Assembly: GCA_964466185.1 (NCBI GenBank)
Contig: CAYXMS010000006.1
Span: 1-50,424, forward strand
From: CAZTYI01 sp964466185
Lineage (GTDB): Bacteria; Chlamydiota; Chlamydiia; Chlamydiales; SM23-39
Direction of reading: 5' to 3'
DNA length: 50,424 nt
Shown: positions 1-9,446 of the stretch, one piece after another
Layout: the number at the start of each line of letters is the position of its first letter
How positions within the stretch are numbered: the first letter of the stretch is position 1
Program-made: the position numbers and the translations under genes
The notes under the pieces: generated by a model
Databases searched by the model: none
The model's input: only the letters and a program-made list of their open reading frames with translations
What the model was told of the DNA's origin: nothing

Positions 1-136
1 ATAGATTTTTAAGCTGCGAAATCATCAAAAAAATGGGGTTTCTACAAGCCCAGAATAGAAATGGCTTAAAGCCAATATTCGTAAAAAAATAAAGTTTAAT
101 TTTAAAACATCCAACTTTTTAAGAAAGAAATATTTT

Positions 137-190
137 GTGTCTTATATCTCGCTCCTAAAGGGAGCAGATTTTACGGCGCGGTTGATAAAA
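137..190 (-). repeat. REP/IS605-end-like hairpin copy 1
   Basis: Read on the minus strand this shows TTTATCAACCGCGCCGTAA followed by a hairpin with arms GCTCC/GGAGC around CTTTAG-type bases (151-165). The same layout recurs at about 13833, 29099, 31255 (degenerate) and 33961. It encodes the C-terminal tail of the gene at 142-1107. Confidence 0.6.
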
Positions 191-1107
191 TTTTTAAGAC
201 ATTTTAATTTTATATTATGACCTTCATAATGAAAAGAAATCCCTGCAAAATGTAAAAAATGTTGGGAAAGATGGAACTCGATTTGATAATCGGGAGGCAG
301 ACTGTTGATTAATTCAATTTCTTGATCATTAAATCCATATTTTTTAACTTTTTTAATCGGCTGCTTGTAAAAAGGGGTATTTTGATAGCCTGCACTCATA
401 TATACACGGACTTGAGGATTGTTTTGTAAATAATGATAGGTATGAGATCCTGTATCTTCAACTGCTCCGTTGATTAAATCAACACTAAGCCTAAAATCTT
501 CTAAATGGGGCAGATTTTTTGGTTTAAAAGCAATAAACACTGGCCAAAGATACTCAATAAATTTGGTTTTGTATGGCCGCACTCTTTTTAGCCCTAAAAT
601 ATCATATCTTCTCATCCAGTCTTTTAAATTAAAAGGCCTGATGGGAAATATATCTGCATCAGCGATAACTACAATATCGTCATGACCATAGCCAAAATTA
701 TCCATGGCATATTGCAGAACGTGGGTATGCCTTAAAGAGGGCTGCTTGTCAAAGTCTTCCGGTAAAAGATCTCCCAGCCAGGAATAAATTCTGGAAGAGT
801 CCTGGGAAATTTTAATATATTCTTGATTCAAACGGCTGCTTAGATGCCATTTTTGTTTAAAACGCACGCATTTAAAGCCGCATTTGTCGCAGGTATTTTT
901 GATTTCTGCTTTCAGTTTAGGATCTTTGGCATCATTAAAAACAATAAGTTCATAGTCATTTTCCAAAAACTTGGAATAAGTCAGCTGCTGCCAAATAATG
1001 CATTGAGGATTATTGTAATGACAGGTCAGAATTCTGACTTTAGCATTAGCTGAAAACCAGAAAAAACAACTAAGGTACAAAGTTAAATAAAAAAAATTTA
1101 GCCGCAT
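142..1107 (-). CDS. Exported GT-A-like glycosyltransferase (putative)
   Basis: The 321-residue protein starts with a hydrophobic signal-like segment (residues 1-22, ending SANAK). A beta-strand followed by a DAD triplet (residues 150-152, in IADADIFP) resembles the metal-binding DxD of GT-A fold glycosyltransferases, preceded by a typical helix (RHTHVLQYAMD). No family is named with certainty. The last 12 or so residues (from RAVKSAP) are encoded by a dispersed hairpin repeat at 137-190, so the original C-terminus was probably replaced or extended by a mobile-element end. It is transcribed divergently from the outer-membrane protein gene at 1209, with about 100 bases between. The export signal is unusual for a nucleotide-sugar-using enzyme, so an exported or effector role is possible but unproven. 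Confidence 0.6.
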   Translation of the reverse strand: MRLNFFYLTLYLSCFFWFSANAKVRILTCHYNNPQCIIWQQLTYSKFLENDYELIVFNDAKDPKLKAEIKNTCDKCGFKCVRFKQKWHLSSRLNQEYIKISQDSSRIYSWLGDLLPEDFDKQPSLRHTHVLQYAMDNFGYGHDDIVVIADADIFPIRPFNLKDWMRRYDILGLKRVRPYKTKFIEYLWPVFIAFKPKNLPHLEDFRLSVDLINGAVEDTGSHTYHYLQNNPQVRVYMSAGYQNTPFYKQPIKKVKKYGFNDQEIELINSLPPDYQIEFHLSQHFLHFAGISFHYEGHNIKLKCLKNFINRAVKSAPFRSEI

Positions 1108-1208
1108 CTTGATTTCAAAATGTTTAACAAAATATCATAAAATAGATAGCGGTTTTTTTTCTTGGATAAAAATTGCAACTTGTTAAAGAAACTTGGATGT
1201 ATGTAACT

Positions 1209-2334
1209 ATGCAATTTATTAAAACAGCGTTTTTATTTGTTTTTTTTATTGCGCAGACAAATGATGCAGCCGGTTTTGTGCAAAAGCAGCAAAAATCAAT
1301 CGAAACAAAACAGGTAATCCAGAATCAGACTGAAGATTTGGATCTGCCGGGCTATGAACTTGAACAAGACCAGTTGGCAGAAGCTTATAATGCATCGGGT
1401 AGTATTGAAATTGCAAAAAAAGATTTTTTTTTTTTCCGGCGCTAATTTTTTATATTTAAATTTTTTTCAAGAAGGCATGCAGCTGGCTGAAAAAACTTGC
1501 CTGGATAATGGTTTGCGTTCAGTTCGTTTTGTAGTAGAACAAAAATTTAATTGGAATCCTGCTTTTAAAATGCAACTGGGTTTGAATTTAAAAAGCGATC
1601 AATGGTGTCTTTTTACAGAATATTTTTATTTTTTTACCGCAGATACAACGACTTCTTCGGCCAGCCTTTATAATAATGAATATTTCAATATGAGCACTTT
1701 GTTTGGCAGCTCTATTAATAATGCTGATTATGTCTTGGATGGCGTTTACTTAAATAGCCATTGGAAAATTCAGGGAAATTTCTTGGATCTGAATCTGGCT
1801 AGAGTTTTTTACAATGCCAAAAAAATTCTTTTAACCCCTGTTTTGGGATTGAGAGCAGCTTGGCTTTATCAAAAATTAAACGGTTATTGGATGGATTCAA
1901 GCTATAGCTTGGATCTGCCTTCTTCGATCAGGTCCGCTTCATTTGGCATAGGGCCAAAATTTAGTTTAAATAGCAGATGGCTGCTAGGGAAAGGTTTTAG
2001 TCTTGTCGGCAATGTCACTACTGCAGCTTTACATACTCATTATAGACTTAAGAAAAATACGCATGCCTATGTAAATGCTTATTTTCCGGTTCCTGTATAT
2101 AAAGTTCATAATACGCGTAATTTTCTCAGGCCTTATTTAGAAACTGAAACAGGAATTAATTGGGGCTCTTATTTTCAAGGCAAAGCTTGGCATATGAGCG
2201 TGAATTTAACTTATGTTTTTAATATTTATTTTAGACAGAACTTAATTTCCAATTATTATAACCAGTTAAGAAATACCAGCTCCGGAGATCTGTATATGCA
2301 AGGGCTAAATCTTCAATTGCTTTTTGATTTCTAG
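1209..2334 (+). pseudogene. Beta-barrel outer membrane protein, frame broken at 12-T run
   Basis: Two overlapping reading frames make one protein. The first (ATG at 1209, or ATG at 1197) gives a signal peptide (MQFIKTAFLFVFFIAQTNDA) and about 50 mature residues. It ends at 1445 just after a run of 12 T (1424-1435). The second continues in the +1 frame to 2334. Removing one T (11 T) joins them as KKDFFFSGANFLYLNFF. The second part has alternating aromatic/polar strands, repeated Gly/Tyr turns and a terminal Phe (QLLFDF), as in beta-barrel proteins. It resembles the Legionella-OMP/MOMP-like porins that are common in environmental chlamydiae. The break may be phase variation, a fixed mutation or a sequencing error. 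No clear Shine-Dalgarno is visible, so the start is uncertain. Confidence 0.65.
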
Positions 2335-2400
2335 TTCTTCTAATTATTGCTTCTTAAATTTAACAGGATTAAAGTAGATAAAAAATTAAAGGTGAAATCA

Positions 2401-4377
2401 ATGGATCCGATTGTTTTAGAAAAAGTGGCGACTACCGTGCGCGGACTTTCCATGGAAGCTATTCAAAAAGCTAATTCCGGCCATCCCGGGTTGCCTTTGG
2501 GCTGCGCCGAGATCGGCGCTTATCTGTATGGCGTTGCTTTAAACCATAGCCCTTTGCATCCGCTTTGGCTTAACCGTGACCGGTTTGTTTTGTCTGCCGG
2601 CCATGGCTCTATGCTGCTTTATTCTCTTTTGCATCTTTCCGGCTTTGATCTGGAGCTGGAAGATCTGAAAAATTTCCGTCAGCTGGACTCAAAAACAGCA
2701 GGCCATCCGGAAAGAAAACAGCTTTTAGGAATAGAAGCGACTACCGGTCCGTTAGGCCAGGGTATCGGCAATGCCGTAGGACTGGCTCTGGCTTATAAAA
2801 TTCTAGCCGCAAAATTCAATACCGAAGACTTTAGCATTTTTGATAATAAAATTTATACCCTAGCAGGAGATGGCTGTATAATGGAAGGCGCTGTGCATGA
2901 AGCAGCCTCTTTGGCAGGCCATTGGAATTTAAATAATTTGATTTTGATTTATGATGCTAACAATATTTGTCTGGACGGCCCTTTAAGCGAAGTTTTTTCT
3001 GAAGATGTTAAAAAACGCTTTGAAGCATACGGTTTTGATATCTTTGAGATTAATGGACATGATATAGAAGAGCTGCATAGCGTAATTTCAACTTTGCAAA
3101 CAGAACAGAAAAAGCCCGCTTTAATTGTAGCTAAAACTATTATCGGCAAAGGCTCTCCTAATAAAGCCGGTACCCATAAAATACATGGCGCCCCTTTGGG
3201 TATAGATGAGATAAAAGCTGCCAAACAAATGATGGATCTTTCTGAAACAGAGTTTTACATACCGCAAATCGTTGAAGATTTTTTTCATAAGAGAAAGTCC
3301 AAACAAAAAATTGTTTTTGAAGAGTGGGAAGAAAAATTCGGTCAGTGGGCTAGAGCTTATCCTGAAAAGAAAAAACAGTTGGATGTTATGCTTAAAAAAC
3401 CTGTTTTGCCGGATTTGGAAAATGAATTGGCTAATTTAAAAATTCAAGATCCAGTCGCCGGCCGCAAAGCATCAGGACAAATTATTAATTTTCTGGCTCA
3501 GAAGATGTCTTATTTATACGGAGGATCAGCAGATCTTTCTTGTTCTGATATGACTTTGATTAAAGATGAAGATGTGATCGAAAAAAATAATTTTAAAGGC
3601 CGTAATATTAAATATGGGGTCAGAGAATTTGCTATGGCTACTATCTCTAACGGTTTGGCCCTTTCCGGTTTTTTTCTGCCTTATGCCGGTACTTTTTTAG
3701 TTTTTTCCGATTATATGAGAAATGCTATGCGGCTGGCAGCTTTGTCCTGTTTAAAAGTGATCTATCAGCTGACTCACGATTCGATTTTTTTAGGCGAAGA
3801 CGGCCCGACCCATCAGCCAATAGAACAGTTGGCCTCTTTAAGAGCAATGCCTAATCTGCAGGTAATTAGGCCCGCTGATAGCTGGGAAGTGAAAATGGCC
3901 TGGCTGGCTGCTTTGGAATATAAAGGACCGACAGCTTTGATTTTATCCAGACAAAACCTGCCGGCTTTAGATTCTTTGCATGTGCCTTATGAAATGGGTA
4001 TGGCTAGAGGCGCATATATTGTCAAATCGGAAAAAAATAAACCCGATTTTACACTCTTTGCCTCAGGCTCCGAAGTTAAATTAGCTTTAGATGTGGCTGA
4101 AAGACTGGAAAAAATGTCTAAAGATGTCAGAGTAGTTTCGGTTCCTTGTTTTGAGCTTTTTGAAAAACAGGAAAAAGAATACCAAAAGAAAATTTTAGCC
4201 GGGGATTTAGGCCAAAGAGTAAGCATAGAAGCCTCTTCAGAACTCGGCTGGCATAAATTTATCGGCACAGATGGTATTGCCTTTTGCATGGAAACTTTTG
4301 GTAAGTCGGCTCCATCCTCTGCTTTGGCTCAGGAATTTGGTTTTAATGTAGATAGTATATTGCAAAGGCTGATCTAA
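2401..4377 (+). CDS. tkt: Transketolase
   Basis: This thiamine-diphosphate enzyme moves two-carbon units between sugar phosphates in the non-oxidative pentose phosphate pathway. The 658-residue length is normal. The N-terminal TPP domain has SGHPG (residues 26-30), SAGHGS (65-70), GPLGQG and the TPP/Mg motif GDGCIMEG (from about 156). The Pyr domain has GVREFAM, followed by the C-terminal transketolase domain. The start at 2401 is preceded by AAAGGTGAAATCA. An in-frame TTG lies 54 bases upstream but has no ribosome site. rnc follows 18 bases after the stop, so the two are probably co-transcribed. Confidence 0.95.
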   Translation: MDPIVLEKVATTVRGLSMEAIQKANSGHPGLPLGCAEIGAYLYGVALNHSPLHPLWLNRDRFVLSAGHGSMLLYSLLHLSGFDLELEDLKNFRQLDSKTAGHPERKQLLGIEATTGPLGQGIGNAVGLALAYKILAAKFNTEDFSIFDNKIYTLAGDGCIMEGAVHEAASLAGHWNLNNLILIYDANNICLDGPLSEVFSEDVKKRFEAYGFDIFEINGHDIEELHSVISTLQTEQKKPALIVAKTIIGKGSPNKAGTHKIHGAPLGIDEIKAAKQMMDLSETEFYIPQIVEDFFHKRKSKQKIVFEEWEEKFGQWARAYPEKKKQLDVMLKKPVLPDLENELANLKIQDPVAGRKASGQIINFLAQKMSYLYGGSADLSCSDMTLIKDEDVIEKNNFKGRNIKYGVREFAMATISNGLALSGFFLPYAGTFLVFSDYMRNAMRLAALSCLKVIYQLTHDSIFLGEDGPTHQPIEQLASLRAMPNLQVIRPADSWEVKMAWLAALEYKGPTALILSRQNLPALDSLHVPYEMGMARGAYIVKSEKNKPDFTLFASGSEVKLALDVAERLEKMSKDVRVVSVPCFELFEKQEKEYQKKILAGDLGQRVSIEASSELGWHKFIGTDGIAFCMETFGKSAPSSALAQEFGFNVDSILQRLI

Positions 4378-4395
4378 ATTTTTAAGGATTAAAAC

Positions 4396-5103
4396 ATGTT
4401 TTCTTATGATGATTTAAAAAATAGCTTATCCGAGATTCAAACCAGGCTTAATATAGAGTTTAATGATCCAAAATTACTGCTTTTGGCTTTTGTCCACAGC
4501 TCTTATGTCAATGAGAATAGGCATTTGATCCAAGAACATAATGAAAGGCTGGAATTTTTGGGAGATGCTGTTTTGGGCCTTTTGGTTTCTGATTATCTGT
4601 ATCAGAAATTGCCCAGTTTTTCCGAAGGCAGATTAAGCACTTTGCGCGCTTGTTTGGTTTGCTCTTCTGTTTGCGTGCAGTTTGTCAAACAGCTGAAATT
4701 GGGAAAATATATGGTTTTGGGGAAAGGTGAAAATCTTTTGGAAAGAGGCAGGGAGACTATTTTAGCGGATCTTTTTGAAGCTTTAATCGGCGTTATTTAT
4801 TTAGATCAGGGTTTGGAAAAAGCCAAACAATTTCTTTTAGATCATTTTTCAGAGAAAATTCAAGAAATTATTCAAACTCCTCAAGAAAATTTTAAAGCCG
4901 AGCTGCAAAACATGACCCAGAAAAATTCGGGCAAAATGCCGGAATATAAAATCTTAAAAGAATCCGGCCCGGATCATGACAAACAGTTTGTCGTCGGAGT
5001 TTTTTTAGACGGAAAAGAACTGGCCTTGGGAACAGGGCCTAATCGAAAAGAAGCAGAACAAAAAGCCGCTCAAAAAGCTTTGAGTCAATGGCAAAAATCT
5101 TGA
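4396..5103 (+). CDS. rnc: Ribonuclease III
   Basis: This double-strand-specific endoribonuclease matures rRNA and some mRNAs. The 235-residue protein has the family signature NERLEFLGDAVLG (residues 49-61) with the catalytic Glu/Asp. A second acidic pair lies in ADLFEALIG, and a C-terminal dsRNA-binding domain runs from about residue 160 to the end, with a conserved KAAQKAL helix. An AAGGATTAAAAC ribosome site precedes the ATG. radA follows 24 bases downstream; rnc-radA adjacency is also the chlamydial arrangement. Confidence 0.95.
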   Translation: MFSYDDLKNSLSEIQTRLNIEFNDPKLLLLAFVHSSYVNENRHLIQEHNERLEFLGDAVLGLLVSDYLYQKLPSFSEGRLSTLRACLVCSSVCVQFVKQLKLGKYMVLGKGENLLERGRETILADLFEALIGVIYLDQGLEKAKQFLLDHFSEKIQEIIQTPQENFKAELQNMTQKNSGKMPEYKILKESGPDHDKQFVVGVFLDGKELALGTGPNRKEAEQKAAQKALSQWQKS

Positions 5104-5127
5104 GTTTTTAAATCCTGGGAACAATCC

Positions 5128-6492
5128 ATGGGCAAAACTAAATCTTTATGGGAATGCATAGAATGCGGTCATAGCCAGCCAAAATGGTCTGGTTCTTGTT
5201 CTGCCTGCGGTAATTGGAACAGCTTTGTGCAGCAGAAAATATTTGCGGAAAAAGAAGAAAGATTTCAAGTCCAGAAAAAAATAACAAAACCGCTGCCTAT
5301 TCATGAAATTGCTATCGATAATCTTTTAAGAATAAAATCAGGTTTTTTAGAATTTGATCGTTTAATGGGAAGCGGCATAGTTCCCGGCTCTTTGAATTTA
5401 ATTGGAGGCGAGCCGGGGATCGGCAAATCCACTTTTCTTCTGCAGCTCTCAGATGGCCTGGCCAGACAGAATTTGAAAGTTTTATATGTTTGCGGAGAAG
5501 AATCTACTTCGCAGACTGCTTTGCGCGCTAAAAGATTGGGTATTGCCAGTAAGAATCTATTTTTGCTTAATGAAACTCTTTTCTCTTCTGTTAAAGAACA
5601 AATAGATAGTTTAAAACCAGATATCGTGATTGTCGATTCTATCCAAATTCTTTATAAATCATCTTTGCCTTCTGCTCCCGGATCAATAGTTCAGGTCAGG
5701 GAATTGGCAACAGAATTTATGCTTTTGGCCAAAAATTTTGGAATTACCGTGTTTTTAATTGGACATGTGACTAAAAGCGGGGATCTAGCAGGGCCAAGAG
5801 TTTTAGAGCATATCGTGGATACTGTTTTAGAATTTGAAGGAGATCGCAGACAGGGCTTTCGTCTTTTGCGTTCTATTAAAAATCGCTTTGGCTCTACCGA
5901 TGATCTGGCGCTTTTTCAAATGAAAGAAACCGGACTTGCAGAAATTGCTAACCCGTCCGAGGCTTTTTTAAAGGAAAGAAGAAAAAAAATGCCGGGCTCT
6001 GTAATTGTTGCAACTGTCGATGGCATCAGATCTCTCTTAATTGAAGTGCAGGCACTGGTTACTACATCACCTTTTCCTAACCCTTCCAGAAGATCGGCCG
6101 GGCTTGATCAGAACAGATTAGCTTTGCTTTTAGCTGTTTTAGAAAAAAAAGTCGGTTACCGTCTTTATAATTGCGATGTGTTTGTTTCTTTAGCCGGAGG
6201 CCTGCGTATCAGGGAGCCTGCTTTAGATTTAGGGATCCTGCTCTCGATTGCCTCTTCTTTTGCCAATCGGGTTGTTAATCCTGATACAGTTGTTTTAGGA
6301 GAGGTAGGCCTAGGCGGAGAAGTGCGCTCTTTATCTAGAATGGAAAGTAGGCTCAATGAAATTTTTAAGATGGGCTTTAAAACAGCTATATTGCCTAAAA
6401 AAAATCTGGAAGGACTGCCGGATAAATATGCTAAGAAATTGCATTTAATAGGAATAGAGACTGTAGAAGAGGCTATTTCAGAGACAATTTAA
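5128..6492 (+). CDS. radA: DNA repair protein RadA (Sms)
   Basis: This RecA-like helicase acts in recombination intermediate processing. The 454-residue protein has the expected order: a C4 zinc finger (C10, C13, C24, C27), a Walker A (GGEPGIGKST, residues 93-102), the RadA-specific KNRFGS motif (251-256) and a C-terminal Lon-protease-like domain (about 290-454). All key motifs are intact. In Chlamydia hemC follows; here a 137-base spacer and sodM follow instead. Confidence 0.95.
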   Translation: MGKTKSLWECIECGHSQPKWSGSCSACGNWNSFVQQKIFAEKEERFQVQKKITKPLPIHEIAIDNLLRIKSGFLEFDRLMGSGIVPGSLNLIGGEPGIGKSTFLLQLSDGLARQNLKVLYVCGEESTSQTALRAKRLGIASKNLFLLNETLFSSVKEQIDSLKPDIVIVDSIQILYKSSLPSAPGSIVQVRELATEFMLLAKNFGITVFLIGHVTKSGDLAGPRVLEHIVDTVLEFEGDRRQGFRLLRSIKNRFGSTDDLALFQMKETGLAEIANPSEAFLKERRKKMPGSVIVATVDGIRSLLIEVQALVTTSPFPNPSRRSAGLDQNRLALLLAVLEKKVGYRLYNCDVFVSLAGGLRIREPALDLGILLSIASSFANRVVNPDTVVLGEVGLGGEVRSLSRMESRLNEIFKMGFKTAILPKKNLEGLPDKYAKKLHLIGIETVEEAISETI

Positions 6493-6629
6493 TGAGATCC
6501 ATATTGAACATTTAATAATATGTCTTAGGCCTTATTTTTGACTTTAAATTTGTAAATAATGTTAACTGGTAAGGCATAAGTTGAAAAGATTAGGAAAGTT
6601 AAAAATTTTAAAATTTAAAAGGTGTTTTT

Positions 6630-7235
6630 ATGGCTGAGAAAACTTCTTATACATTGCCGGAATTGGGCTATGATTTTAATGCCCTAGAACCGGTTATTTC
6701 TAAAGAAGCTTTGGAAATTCATTATTTTAAACATCATCAAGGTTACGTTAATAATTTAAACGCGGCTTTGGATAAATATCATGATGCAGAGTTAAAAAAT
6801 GATATTCAGGCTATGGTTGTTTTTCAAGACGCGATTAAATTCAATGGCGGCGGACATATAAATCATAGCTTTTTCTGGAAAAATCTGGCTCCTAATAGCA
6901 AAAAACAGCCGGAAGGTATCCTGCTGGAAGCTATTAAAAAAGAGTTCGGCTCTTTTGACGAGTTTAAAGAAAAATTCAATGCTCAGGCAGCTTTGATTCA
7001 AGGCTCCGGATGGGCCTGGCTAGCTTATAATAAAATTACCGAAACTTTGCAAATAGCAACCACCGCCAATCACGGCACTGCTCGTTCAATAGGACTTTCA
7101 CCTTTAATGGTAGTAGATGTCTGGGAACATGCCTATTACATTCAATATAAAAATGAAAAAAAACAGTTTTTAAAAGAAATCTGGCAGGTGCTGGATTTTA
7201 AAGCCGTCGAAGAAAGGTTTTCTAAAATCCTTTAA
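6630..7235 (+). CDS. sodM: Superoxide dismutase (Mn/Fe family)
   Basis: This enzyme converts superoxide to hydrogen peroxide and oxygen in the cytoplasm. The 201-residue length is typical. Metal ligands are visible as H31, H79 (GGGHINH), D163 and H167 (DVWEHAYY). GGHxNH favours the Mn-type branch. The second-sphere residue that is Gln in MnSOD (ANQD) is His148 here (ANHGT), as in some Fe-type or cambialistic enzymes, so the metal cannot be assigned. Start ATG 6630 follows AAAAGGTGTTTTT. The gene neighbours accD and dut as in Chlamydia. Its presence beside an oxygen-sensitive PFOR elsewhere in the window suggests tolerance of occasional oxygen. Confidence 0.93.
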   Translation: MAEKTSYTLPELGYDFNALEPVISKEALEIHYFKHHQGYVNNLNAALDKYHDAELKNDIQAMVVFQDAIKFNGGGHINHSFFWKNLAPNSKKQPEGILLEAIKKEFGSFDEFKEKFNAQAALIQGSGWAWLAYNKITETLQIATTANHGTARSIGLSPLMVVDVWEHAYYIQYKNEKKQFLKEIWQVLDFKAVEERFSKIL

Positions 7236-7367
7236 AATTATCAAAATCAGGCTTTTGTAAAATAAATATTTTATTTTAAGTAATTGGTTGTAAGCTATTT
7301 GTATTTAAGGCATTGTTTTTATCCTGTTTTTACGGTAAAATTAATGCATTAAATATTAATGGTGTTT

Positions 7368-8273
7368 ATGGGTTTTTTTTCTAAACATAAACCTAAAATT
7401 AAGGTTGAAACTAGCAAAAAAGATAATTTCAGCGGCTGGGTTAAATGTTCCGGCTGTTCGGAAATGATCCATACCAAAGAATTGCAGCAAAATTTAAAAT
7501 GCTGTCCTAAATGCGGTTATCATTACAGTATTTCAGCAGAAGATAGGCTGGAGTTGCTTTGCGATAAGAACAGTTTTCAGGAAAAATTTTTAGACCTTAA
7601 ACCGCAAGATCCGATTGAGTTTGTAGATAGTAAACCATACTCTGAGCGGTTAAAACAGGCCCAGGAAAAAAGTAAAGCTCAAGAAGCTGTTATGACTGGA
7701 AAAGCTCTGGTTTGCGGTCAAAAAACTGCCCTGGCTGTTATGAACTTTAGCTTTATGGGCGGCTCCATGGGATCTGTTGTCGGTGAAAAAATTACCCTTT
7801 TAATCGAATATGCTATTGAGAATAATTTACCTCTGGTGATTGTTACCGCCTCCGGAGGTGCCAGAATGCAGGAATCTATTTTTTCTTTAATGCAAATGGC
7901 CAAAACTGCGGCCGCTTTAACCCGGCTGGGAGAAAAAGGGCTTCCTTATATTGCTGTGTTAACTCATCCGACAACCGGAGGAGTCACTGCTTCTTTTGCC
8001 TCTTTAGGCGATATTATTCTGGCAGAGCCAAATGCTTTAATTGCTTTTGCCGGACCTCGAGTTGTTGAACAGACGATCAAAGAAAAATTGCCGGAAGGCG
8101 CTCAAAAATCAGAGTTTTTATTGGAAAAAGGCATGATCGATGCCATTGTAAAAAGATCTGAACTAAAAGAAAAAATTGCCTTTTTTATAGCATTTCTGAA
8201 AAACTCTAAAAAGAAAAAAGAAAATTTTTCCCGTACCTTAAAAGAATTGATCGAAGCTGGAAATGTCAGATAA
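7368..8273 (+). CDS. accD: Acetyl-CoA carboxylase carboxyltransferase beta subunit
   Basis: The protein forms the carboxyltransferase with AccA in the first step of fatty acid synthesis. It has the AccD-specific N-terminal C4 zinc finger (C27, C30, C46, C49) followed by the crotonase-like domain. That domain contains ASGGARMQE and the acyl-CoA-binding GGVTASFASLGD region. I chose ATG 7368 (MGFFSK, about 301 residues) because GGTG lies just upstream; an in-frame ATG at 7359 would overlap that site. The 3' end overlaps dut by 11 bases, indicating translational coupling in an accD-dut-ptsN operon. Confidence 0.93.
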   Translation: MGFFSKHKPKIKVETSKKDNFSGWVKCSGCSEMIHTKELQQNLKCCPKCGYHYSISAEDRLELLCDKNSFQEKFLDLKPQDPIEFVDSKPYSERLKQAQEKSKAQEAVMTGKALVCGQKTALAVMNFSFMGGSMGSVVGEKITLLIEYAIENNLPLVIVTASGGARMQESIFSLMQMAKTAAALTRLGEKGLPYIAVLTHPTTGGVTASFASLGDIILAEPNALIAFAGPRVVEQTIKEKLPEGAQKSEFLLEKGMIDAIVKRSELKEKIAFFIAFLKNSKKKKENFSRTLKELIEAGNVR

Positions 8274-8736
8274 TAATTTAACATGTTTGCAAAAACAAAA
8301 ATTGTTTAAGATTAAAGTTAAAGTTAAAAGTGAAAAATGCCTTCCTTCATATGCTACTAAGCATTCTGCGGGAGCAGATCTTAAAGCCTGCATTACAGAA
8401 AAAATTGTTTTCGAGCCCGGCACGTCCATACTTGTGCCCACCGGCCTTTATTTAGAACTTCCGGAAAATTTTGAAGCGCAGATCAGGCCCAGATCAGGGT
8501 TAGCTTTAAAATATCAAATTACTGTACTCAATACTCCCGGAACAATAGATGCGGACTATAGGGGAGAGGTCGGCGTTATTTTGATCAATCATAGTCAAAA
8601 ATCATTTACCATTGAGCCTTTTCAAAAAATTGCCCAAATGGTAATTTCTCCTGTTGTTCAAGTTGATTTTCAAATAGAAGAAAAACTATCAACCACCCAA
8701 CGAGGAAGCGGGGGTTTCGGTCATTCCGGATTATGA
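8263..8736 (+). CDS. dut: dUTP diphosphatase
   Basis: This trimeric dUTPase hydrolyses dUTP to dUMP and PPi, preventing uracil incorporation. The 157-residue protein shows the motifs in order: SAGADLKA, RPRSGLALK, the catalytic-Asp loop GTIDADYRGEVG and C-terminal RGSGGFGHSG. It is about 10 residues longer than usual at the N-terminus, because the start lies inside accD. It shares ATGA with ptsN. Confidence 0.95.
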   Translation: MSDNNLTCLQKQKLFKIKVKVKSEKCLPSYATKHSAGADLKACITEKIVFEPGTSILVPTGLYLELPENFEAQIRPRSGLALKYQITVLNTPGTIDADYRGEVGVILINHSQKSFTIEPFQKIAQMVISPVVQVDFQIEEKLSTTQRGSGGFGHSGL

Positions 8737-9188
8737 AAAAAATAAAAATTGCTAACTATTTGCATCTGGAAAATATTTTCTTTTTAAATGTAGATTCCCG
8801 CGAAGAAGCTATTTTTTCTTTGATAGAGAGCTTAAAGCTAAATCATCCTTTAGATAAAAAAGCTTTTTATCAAGCTGTTATAGCTCGGGAAAATATCGTT
8901 TCGACAGGTATCGGCATGGGAGTTGCCGTTCCCCATGCCAAACTGGCTAAAATCCCAGGTTTTTTTATTGTCTTAGGAGTTCAGCAAAATGCAGGAATTG
9001 ATTGGGATTCAATCGATAAGTCTTTAGTTCGGTTGGTATTTTTGATCGGCGGTCCCCAAGAAAAAAAAGAAGAATACCTGCAGATACTTTCCCGTTTGAC
9101 CTCTATTATTAAAGATGAAAATTTAAGAAAAAAATTTGCTAAAAGTAGTTCCAGACAGGAAATCTTTCAGCTGTTAATGCAGTATTAA
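8733..9188 (+). CDS. ptsN: PTS EIIA-Ntr family regulatory protein
   Basis: This is a single-domain EIIA of the fructose/nitrogen type, 151 residues, with the phosphorylatable histidine at H68 in GVAVPHAK. Chlamydiae keep EIIA-Ntr proteins without sugar-transport PTS components, so a regulatory phosphorelay role is likely. It overlaps the dut stop codon by 4 bases (ATGA). A second EIIA with an added DNA-binding domain lies 258 bases downstream, as in Chlamydia. Confidence 0.9.
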   Translation: MKKIKIANYLHLENIFFLNVDSREEAIFSLIESLKLNHPLDKKAFYQAVIARENIVSTGIGMGVAVPHAKLAKIPGFFIVLGVQQNAGIDWDSIDKSLVRLVFLIGGPQEKKEEYLQILSRLTSIIKDENLRKKFAKSSSRQEIFQLLMQY

Positions 9189-9446
9189 TGTCTTAAATCA
9201 TAAAAGCTTAGAACGGCCTTTTGGTTTGGTTTGAAATTGCATCTGCAGCAGCTATCTTTAGAGTTTTGAAGATCCTGCAAAAAAAATAATGGCTATAGAA
9301 ATAAAGCTTATTCGCTAATCTTAATTTTTTTGAAAAAATCCTTTTTCTTTTTTCTTTTTTCAGCTAATTTTAAATTTGATTTAAATCCATTCAAATTTAT
9401 TCTATTTAAGTTTGATTTAATCTTTTAGACAAAGAGGAGTTTTTTC

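Noticed and set aside
2347..2400. Longer transketolase start at TTG 2347
   Set aside because: No ribosome site, and family alignment starts near MDPIVLEK at 2401.
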